Positions 7,346 to 12,422 of a DNA stretch of 12,422 nt are shown here, piece by piece; within the stretch, counting starts at the first letter, position 1, and each line of letters starts with the position of its first letter. Under the pieces are notes generated by a model, which had not been told where the DNA came from, did no database searches, and saw only the letters and a program-made list of their open reading frames with translations. The position numbers and the translations under genes are program-made. Origin of the DNA: Mucidula mucida (Eukaryota > Basidiomycota > Agaricomycetes > Agaricales > Physalacriaceae); NCBI GenBank assembly GCA_015501055.1, contig JADNYV010000931.1:1-12422 (forward strand), in the 5' to 3' direction.

Positions 7346-7709
7346 TGGAGCCCCATTAGGCTAGGCGTAAGTGCCCTAGAACCATTTTCTGCGAAGGCAA
7401 TAGCTGTTAATGACTCGGGAACTCTGCGCGGTAATACATTCCATTGTGCAAAGAATTTTTTCTCGACTTCAGGATCAGTCATCTGTCCAGACGATCACGC
7501 TGTCTTGCGTGCATTTCCTCGTCTACACTGCTAGATCCGAAGGTGTGCGGCCCGGCAGCCAGTCCTGAGCCACTACTTAAGCAGACTCGACGGGGCACCT
7601 CTTCTTCACCAAACAAATATCTCGTCCTGCAGAAGTTTGTCTCCACTCCCTTCCACTTTGCGGCGATGACTGACTACGACTTCACAGCAGCCCCAATTAC
7701 AACAGCATC
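7346..7709 (+). promoter_or_regulatory. Upstream region of the zinc-ribbon gene
   Basis: No gene with an ATG start is visible upstream of 7666. The last 100 bp are pyrimidine-rich (CACCTCTTCTTCACC at about 7597, CTCCACTCCCTTCCACTTT at about 7641), typical of fungal promoter/5' UTR sequence. An ATG at 7666 lies upstream of the chosen start, in another frame, and could initiate an alternative product or act as a uORF. Confidence 0.45.
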
Positions 7710-8053
7710 ATGCATATCGAGCAAACGGTTCCCGTTGACCAGCGAGGTAGGCCTGACAGTACCCCCCATCACCTCACAGTGCGCTGACGTCGTGTCCTAC
7801 AGTCTCCGACATTGACGCCGGCATACCCGTCAATCAAGCAGCGTGTCCAGCTTGCCAGTACAACAATATGTCCCACCTGCCGCAGTGCACCGGATGCGGA
7901 CATGCTCTACCGTTGTCGGTGGCACCCCCTAAGACGGGCACAGGCGGTACTGGTGAGAGCTCGGGAACTTCTGGTACTACTGGTACTACTGGTACTTCTG
8001 GTACTTCTGGTACTTCTGGTACTACTGGCACTACTGGTACTACGACCAAGTAA
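7710..8053 (+). CDS. Small zinc-ribbon protein with Gly-Thr-Thr/Ser tail
   Basis: Two exons, 7710-7746 and 7803-8053 (56-bp GT-AG intron, phase 1), give 95 aa. After a 20-odd residue leader (MHIEQTVPVDQR, VSDIDAGIPVNQ) comes a compact zinc ribbon, CPACQYNN..., CTGCGHAL. Its four cysteines are in C-x2-C-x10-C-x2-C spacing, as in double-zinc-ribbon proteins, and likely bind one zinc ion. The tail is low complexity: T-G-rich residues, then nine GT(T/S)-type triplets encoded by the 9-bp minisatellite, ending TTTK. ATG 7710 has A at -3, and only this frame places the intron phase correctly into the ribbon frame. The ATG at 7666 opens a second frame through the same intron (see findings). There is no signal peptide or membrane segment. 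Function is unknown; a zinc ribbon suggests protein or nucleic-acid binding. Confidence 0.6.
7964..8044 (+). repeat. 9-bp minisatellite (GGTACT(A/T)CT), nine units, in frame
   Basis: There are nine consecutive 9-bp units: GGAACTTCT, then variants of GGTACTACT and GGTACTTCT, one GGCACTACT and a last GGTACTACG. The unit length is three codons, so copy-number change keeps the Gly-Thr-Thr/Ser frame. Since 9 is divisible by three and no stop occurs in the unit, other frames are also open (Val-Leu-Leu on the + strand, Val-Pro-Val/Glu on the - strand). Confidence 0.95.
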
Positions 8054-8509
8054 ATGTCTATGCCCTTCCGAAGTACGCTCTGCGCGTTGTATTACCTACT
8101 GTTGAATCGTTATTGTTACTATCATGCTGTGTGTCCGCTTTTGACGGAAGCTCTGAATGATGTACTGAAGCTGGATCCTACTGCGGAGCTACGGTATCCT
8201 CAGTAGTATTCTGTCTGCTCTTGTCGACCTCAAAACAAAGCGTCGAATTCCACCTCAGACGGGACGACGCAATCTGACTGGGTAATGCTTACCTGGATAG
8301 TGCCGTGGCCCTGTAGTGTTTGTCTTCTTTTCGCTCTTTGCTGTAATAACAGCAGTTCTGCCATCGACTATTACACTCTCGATCTTTATACAGAGATCGG
8401 GGATATCCACGATGCACATTATGAAGAAGCGCATGAAGGACAGGAATCGGAGTATTAGATAGCGCGCGCGCGCGCTGTATACTACCGAATGTAGTTCTAC
8501 TGAATCTAA
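8054..8509. other. Intergenic region between zinc-ribbon gene and kinase copy 2
   Basis: No gene is seen. It contains the 3' ends of two genes that converge here, a small inverted repeat (CGATCT...AGATCG, about 8380-8400) and a (GC)7 tract. It has no similarity that I can see to the DNA downstream of kinase copy 1. Confidence 0.55.
8462..8475. repeat. (GC)7 dinucleotide tract
   Basis: Fourteen alternating G/C bases lie inside a 16-bp perfect palindrome (8461-8476), about 35 bp beyond the stop codon of kinase copy 2. Alternating GC is the classical Z-DNA-prone sequence. Confidence 0.9.
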
Positions 8510-10021
8510 TTATCTATAATACACTTCTGCTTCCGACAGAACGCGATTCAAGAACTTGACTATTGTCGCTGGACCAACCTTGAGACTTATGGCCTGACAC
8601 GATCTCTCTACAACAATCATCAGGCGACCCTTTCTGCACTGAGACTTCCAAAAAGTGGGATCTGGAAAGTGCGACTCGCACTCAGCAGCAAAAAGCGCCT
8701 GAAGCTCCGCAGCACATGGGCCTGCTGAATCGTAGAATAAAAATTCGGGAATACTCGTCAGGTTCCACAACGGCGTGATACTGGTGAACTCCCAATCGAG
8801 CAGTGTCAATTTAGATGGGTCGTCTGCGGAAATCATGATATTTCTGTTGTTGAGGTCAGGATGCGCCAGGGCGAAGGGCCCGAAAGAAGGGGGGAAAGGC
8901 TCGTCGAGTCCAGGAAGGGCAGATACGACTTCTGCGAGCTTGTCGTAGGTCGAGAGGTAACCTGCAGGAATAGAATCCCAGCCTATGGTCGTAAGATCCT
9001 CTTCACGCCATTTCTCTTGTAGCTCGCATCGGTTGGATAAAGTAGCTGCACGCTCACGGGCAACGCAAGCTAACAGGTACTCGCGCTCGGAACGCCATGG
9101 ACCTGAATCCAGAGACATATCTGGGGTGAAACCCCAAAAGACGCAAGGAGGGAGCATTGGACCGATGACTGGGCCTCCGGACTCACTATTGGTCGCGGGG
9201 TATAGGCTTCCAATTCTATCAAACTTCGTCTGGGCGAGCGAAGCGACGATTTTTGCGAGCGCTTTGATTGAAACGCGTTGATCGTCAAGGGACATTGTCT
9301 GCCATCTTTTTTCGAGCGTCATATCGAGAACCTAGGACGAGGATCAGACGAGTCGGGCTTGTAGCAGTAAGAAGAATGACCAAACCTTTTCCATAATCAT
9401 GAAGGGAGCATGGGCGTCGTTATTATCCGTCGGATCGTAGTATATAACGGTGGGCACTGGAACATCGGTGTTCTGTGCCAACCAAGCGATTGTGGCAACC
9501 TGAAGGACAAGTGAGTCTAACAACAATAGTAACGAGGGAGCAAACCAAGACCTCGGACTCCATTGTTCTCATGCCGCGGTACTCGACCATGTCGAATGCT
9601 ACGCGAGCCACAAGATCGCGACCTCCATCAAAATGCGCGAAATAGACCTGTGACCGATTTTTTTTTCAGTTTGTCTTCCGTTGAGCCATCTACTTTGAAC
9701 TGACACGATGAAATCCACCTATAAGTGCGTGAGTAACAGAATGAGAAAGTAGGTTGTTATGCTACCTTCTGCCTTTAACGTCAGGCTAGAGCAGCGCAAG
9801 CCTGTCGCCTTAGATAGAGCCCTTTTCAGACCCTCTACGTCAAGTTTGGCATTCAGAGCCTTGCTTCGTTGAAGGCGCGACGACATGGCGAGCATTTCGG
9901 TGCTGGTCTTGTACATGACTGCAGACGAGTGGAAATGGGTGTGAAAGTAAGGCCGTTGCGTGTAGCCAAGTAACCGAGCGGTCCCTGTTTGTTGAATTGT
10001 CCGAATGGAGTTAATTACCAT
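8510..10021 (-). CDS. APH-fold kinase, AIM9-like, copy 2 (five exons)
   Basis: Model: exons 10021-9766, 9718-9705, 9647-9552, 9499-9386 and 9331-8510, giving 433 aa. Introns of 47, 57, 52 and 54 bp sit at exactly the same codons and phases as in copy 1. It retains AEGGFHRV, VARV, HPDLNNRN (His317, Asp319, Asn324) and LLDWE, so it should be as competent as copy 1. Differences by exon: about 21 of 86 residues in exon 1 (13 of them in the first 35), 5 of 32 in exon 3 and 7 of 38 in exon 4, with a two-residue insertion (Asp-Ser) after EFLFY in exon 5. The N terminus is again free of acidic residues up to about residue 41, suggesting mitochondrial import. It is transcribed divergently from the F-box gene. 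The substrate is unknown; bacterial aminoglycoside resistance should not be inferred. Confidence 0.85.
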
Positions 10022-10249
10022 GACTGACCACTTCGCGTCTGGGGAATTGACGTTACGCGCCTAAAGAGTCATAGGCCGGAATGATGAACAGGTATTCATG
10101 AACGAATTCTGCTTGTAACCCATGCGGGCATTTCCTTTACACCTCGCACAGTAGACGCCGGTGGAAACAGGATCCCATGATTTGATCAAGATCTGGAGAA
10201 CGGTATTTATCGGCTAGTGACGATGAATACGCGGATTATTAGCTGTTAA
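8517..10249 (-). repeat. Duplicated segment, copy 2 (kinase gene plus upstream DNA)
   Basis: This is the partner of 5040-6782, in the same orientation. Similarity is highest within the largest exon and includes blocks upstream of the start codon. It fades at about 10249 (AGCTGTTAAG against AGCTGTCAAC) and near the stop codon at the other end. Confidence 0.88.
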
Positions 10250-10572
10250 GTGGACCGAGTGAGTGACGGCAGGTTCCCTCCCGTTACAATGTTACAATTC
10301 TTGATTCCGCCTACGCTAAGTAAATAGCTAGGGTATGAATACCCCGACGGACCGTATAGTAAAATGAAAATATAGATGTCGACGCTCAGGAGGCATGATT
10401 CCGACAGACGCCCGAGTCGTACATCCATCGTTGCCAGGTCAGGTGCGAGTTACAATTTGCTCTGAAGTTGTAGTGGATATAACGATCCATTGTCGCTTTG
10501 TAGTCTTCAATCAGTGATCGTGTTTTGCTTGTTTGACTGTGTGTGGCAAAACAAACCTCCTCTTTCCCCACG
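10022..10572. promoter_or_regulatory. Shared divergent intergenic region (kinase copy 2 / F-box gene)
   Basis: About 550 bp separate the two start codons. Positions 10022-10249 repeat the upstream blocks of kinase copy 1 and are probably the kinase 5' UTR and promoter. Positions 10250-10572 are unique in the window and have no ATG-initiated ORF of note; they should hold the F-box promoter. No TATA box can be assigned with confidence. Confidence 0.5.
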
Positions 10573-11658
10573 ATGATGAGCGCCACGGCGTGTAATGCTC
10601 TCATCGCTAGCTCGCAAGGCGCAACGTTCAACATGCTCGCCCATACACAGCGCTCCTCGGCTAGTTCAGGCCCTTTCGAACTCGTACCGCAGGAGCTACT
10701 TGATCTTACTATTGCTAACCTTGCCAACGACAAAGCCGCCCTATTGTCATGCGCGGTCGTTCATCCCTCCTGGACCAGCATCAGCCGTTACTATCTTCCA
10801 CCATGGACACTCATCCTGTCGTCTCCATTCCGCGCCCAGGAGCTCTTGACGATTTTACGCTCGTCGCATGAGACGCTGTCCTCTACTATAACCGGCGTGA
10901 CGCTCGTCGGTGATATCCCTTTTATCAACATCCTAAGTGGCAAATCTCGGGCCCGTACGCGATCCTATCGCACATTGTTCCAGGTCCTTGAGGCCAAGCA
11001 TGCCGCACTTCACTCGGGGGCGGTCGAATATGATTCATCACTCGTCGGCCTCTTCGTCGAGTATTTCCCAGCCCTCACTGAACTCAAAGTGACTTGCGCA
11101 TCGTATCAGGACATCACTAGTTTCATGCGTGCGCTCGCCGGCTCTTTCCCGCGGCTTTTGGAGCTCAGCATCGAGCTTCGATCGGGGGAACCAGATTTAC
11201 CAGACGCATCACTCTCAGCCTTGCGCAATCTGCTGCTGGGCGTGCCTTTCCTGCGCAGCCTACGTGTCGTCGGGTGGAACAATGATCTCATGCGTTGGTT
11301 GGGCGATAACGTCGCGGGGACGCTGGAGTATCTGGAGTTGGAGAGTGTCAGCATTTCCTCGACATGTCACCCCGGGGAAGCGGATCTACTTCTTCAAAGG
11401 AATCAGACAACATTGAAGGACATTAGGATGACCTTTTTGAAACGCGATGGTTAGTACTTTTCTTTCCTGCTCTGTTCGCGATGTGCTCATCGGTTTGCAG
11501 TGGTTTTCGATATATCTAGTCTAACGCATTTGGAGAATTTGGAGTTTTCGGGTGCGCTTGATACGAAGGTGGCGCTGTATGGGTGGAAGTTGCCCAGGTC
11601 TCTGAAAAGGGTTCTTATACGCCAAGTGGTCCGTGCGCGCATTGGGGAGATAATATAA
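10573..11658 (+). CDS. F-box protein with leucine-rich C-terminal region
   Basis: Two exons, 10573-11449 and 11501-11658, with a 51-bp intron (GTTAGT...TTGCAG, phase 1), give 344 aa. Residues 34-75 (PFELVPQELLDLTIANLAND, KAALLSCAVVHPSWTSISRY) match the F-box pattern of basidiomycete proteins: a hydrophobic P.EL.D.I..L.....ALL.C..V...W stretch. The F-box docks on Skp1 in an SCF ubiquitin ligase, and the Leu-rich remainder (LTELKVTC, LLELSIELR, LRSLRVVGW, LEYLELESV, LENLEFSG) probably forms an LRR-like substrate-binding surface. The chosen ATG has A at -3; an in-frame GTG at 10543 is not a credible start. Without splicing, the frame would end at 11454. At about 344 aa it is short for this group, so the second exon may have lost further repeats. 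The substrate is unknown. Confidence 0.78.
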
Positions 11659-11667
11659 ACGAGAGAT

Positions 11668-12155
11668 TTAAACTCGTCTTTCAACATTTTTGTAACATCG
11701 TTTTGTTCTGAATAGTACATACTTTCTCAGTTCCGCGCAATTTCGGCATTTTGAGAGACAAAAACGGTGAATCGCCACCTCCGGAGGTAATAATCTTACT
11801 ACCTTTCGAATCAGTGCGGAGTGCTCCTCCTCAGATTCGGTATTCAGGCACCACCCTGCCCACTCAGAATTGAGCATAAATTGTTGATTGAATCTATCTT
11901 ACTTACGGACACGTAGGAAACCCATTTCCCCGAGCGGTCATCGTATATCAATTCGCCGGGCGAAGCGACGACCTCAGATGGCGCCACACTCTCTTCCATG
12001 CCAGCTGTCAGCCGGGAGGGCTGTAGCTGAGGAAGGAGTACAAACATGCCGTAAAACGCTGTAATATGTCGAGAATAGAAATATGGTGTGTTCGTTCGAC
12101 GACTAGTACAAGCACTTCCGTGGAATCTCCGGCCAAGACTGACACGACACGACAT
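11668..12155 (-). CDS. Hypothetical protein, two-exon model, weak
   Basis: Exons 12155-11907 and 11862-11668 with a 44-bp intron (GTAAGT...TGAG) would give 147 aa. The first part is Arg/Ser-rich (MSCRVSLGRRFHGSACTSRR) with no acidic residue before about position 54. It is followed by an acidic segment, MEESVAPSEVVASPGELIYD, then DRSGKWVSYVS. Exon 2 contains WAGWCLNTESEEE and a Cys/Lys/Arg-rich end (FCLSKCRNCAELRK). The strong GTAAGT donor supports a gene. The acceptor choice is uncertain: the next one (GGGCAG, about 11857) leads to a stop three codons later. I do not recognise a family. The model ends 9 bp from the F-box stop, so the two genes converge closely, or one model is too long. Confidence 0.38.
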
Positions 12156-12422
12156 AACAGTCGTAATCAGTGTCGACCTAGAGAGAAATTGTATCTCGCC
12201 CCGCTATAACATGTCCAATGCAGCCGGTCCCAGAGGTATCTGACTACCGTTGTGAATGGATGGATCTAGTGAGGATCCCCACATCATGCAATTCTCTACT
12301 TCAAGCCCCGCCCAAGCCACTCGCCACCGGATAATGACCATGGCCTTCTTTAGACATGCGGAGGGTAGTTCTTATCGTCCAAGCTGAGATATAGGCCACA
12401 AAGTCATGAAGAGTATATGCAG
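12156..12422. other. Unannotated right edge
   Basis: No ORF, repeat or RNA gene stands out here. If the gene at 11668-12155 is real, this is its upstream region. Confidence 0.5.

Noticed and set aside
7444..7815. 123-aa + strand open frame upstream of the zinc ribbon
   Set aside because: Its apparent start is TTG, not ATG, and it reads through the intron donor at 7747. Only the part from ATG 7666 is kept, as an alternative frame in the findings.
7834..8049. - strand Val-Pro-rich frame over the minisatellite
   Set aside because: Any 9-bp repeat without a stop is open in several frames; there is no start context or domain to support it.
8380..8402. Small hairpin CGATCT...AGATCG as a terminator
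   Set aside because: Bacterial-type hairpin terminators do not apply in this eukaryotic context, and a 6-bp stem is weak.
8985..9281. + strand frame within kinase copy 2 (and its twin at 5487-5798)
   Set aside because: Both are antisense shadows of the catalytic exon. Their mutual similarity simply follows from the duplication.
5033..10021. Kinases as antibiotic-resistance genes
   Set aside because: The APH fold is shared by many fungal kinases. The sequence resembles the AIM9-like mitochondrial branch, and no resistance cassette context is present.
10543..10572. Extended F-box N terminus from 10543
   Set aside because: The codon there is GTG. The first ATG in frame is at 10573 with a good -3 A, so the shorter protein is preferred.
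1..12422. CRISPR arrays, tRNA or rRNA genes
   Set aside because: I looked for spaced direct repeats and for tRNA T-arm or rRNA-like conserved blocks and saw none.

Overview
The window looks like a TE-rich stretch of a basidiomycete (Agaricomycete-like) fungal genome. The signs are very short GT-AG introns (44-57 bp) in every spliced gene model, an F-box/leucine-rich-repeat gene of a kind common in mushrooms, AIM9-like aminoglycoside-phosphotransferase (APH) fold kinases, and a Ty3/gypsy retrotransposon carrying a chromodomain. The organism assignment is an inference from gene style, not from a marker gene.

Layout. Positions 1-3989 are the 3' part of a dead Ty3/gypsy chromovirus on the + strand: protease, reverse transcriptase, integrase, GPY/F-like region, chromodomain, polypurine tract and 3' LTR. 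The 5' LTR and most of gag lie outside the window. Its pol frame has five nonsense codons and one frameshift, lacks the RNase H domain, and has Asn in place of the second catalytic Asp of the integrase. At 4137-4550 is a non-coding element with 60-bp imperfect terminal inverted repeats (MITE-like); its left arm is interrupted by a 22-bp palindrome-bearing segment. At about 4783-4953 (- strand) is a short fragment that reads like the 3' end of a LINE (non-LTR) reverse transcriptase.

Positions 5033-6528 and 8510-10021 (both - strand) are two complete five-exon paralogues of an APH-fold kinase (431 and 433 aa). They share all intron positions, a 14-nt micro-exon that encodes most of the glycine-rich loop, and about 250 bp of upstream DNA. 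Between them lie a poorly resolved - strand coding-like stretch (6839-7345) and a small + strand two-exon gene (7710-8053). That gene encodes a zinc ribbon followed by a Gly-Thr-Thr/Ser tail translated from a 9-bp minisatellite.

Divergent from the second kinase is a two-exon F-box/LRR-like gene (10573-11658, +). A weak hypothetical gene (11668-12155, -) converges on it. No bacterial-type operon, CRISPR, tRNA or rRNA is apparent. The most distinctive features are the tandem kinase pair with its conserved micro-exon, the dual-frame minisatellite gene, and the density of decayed mobile elements beside the duplication.
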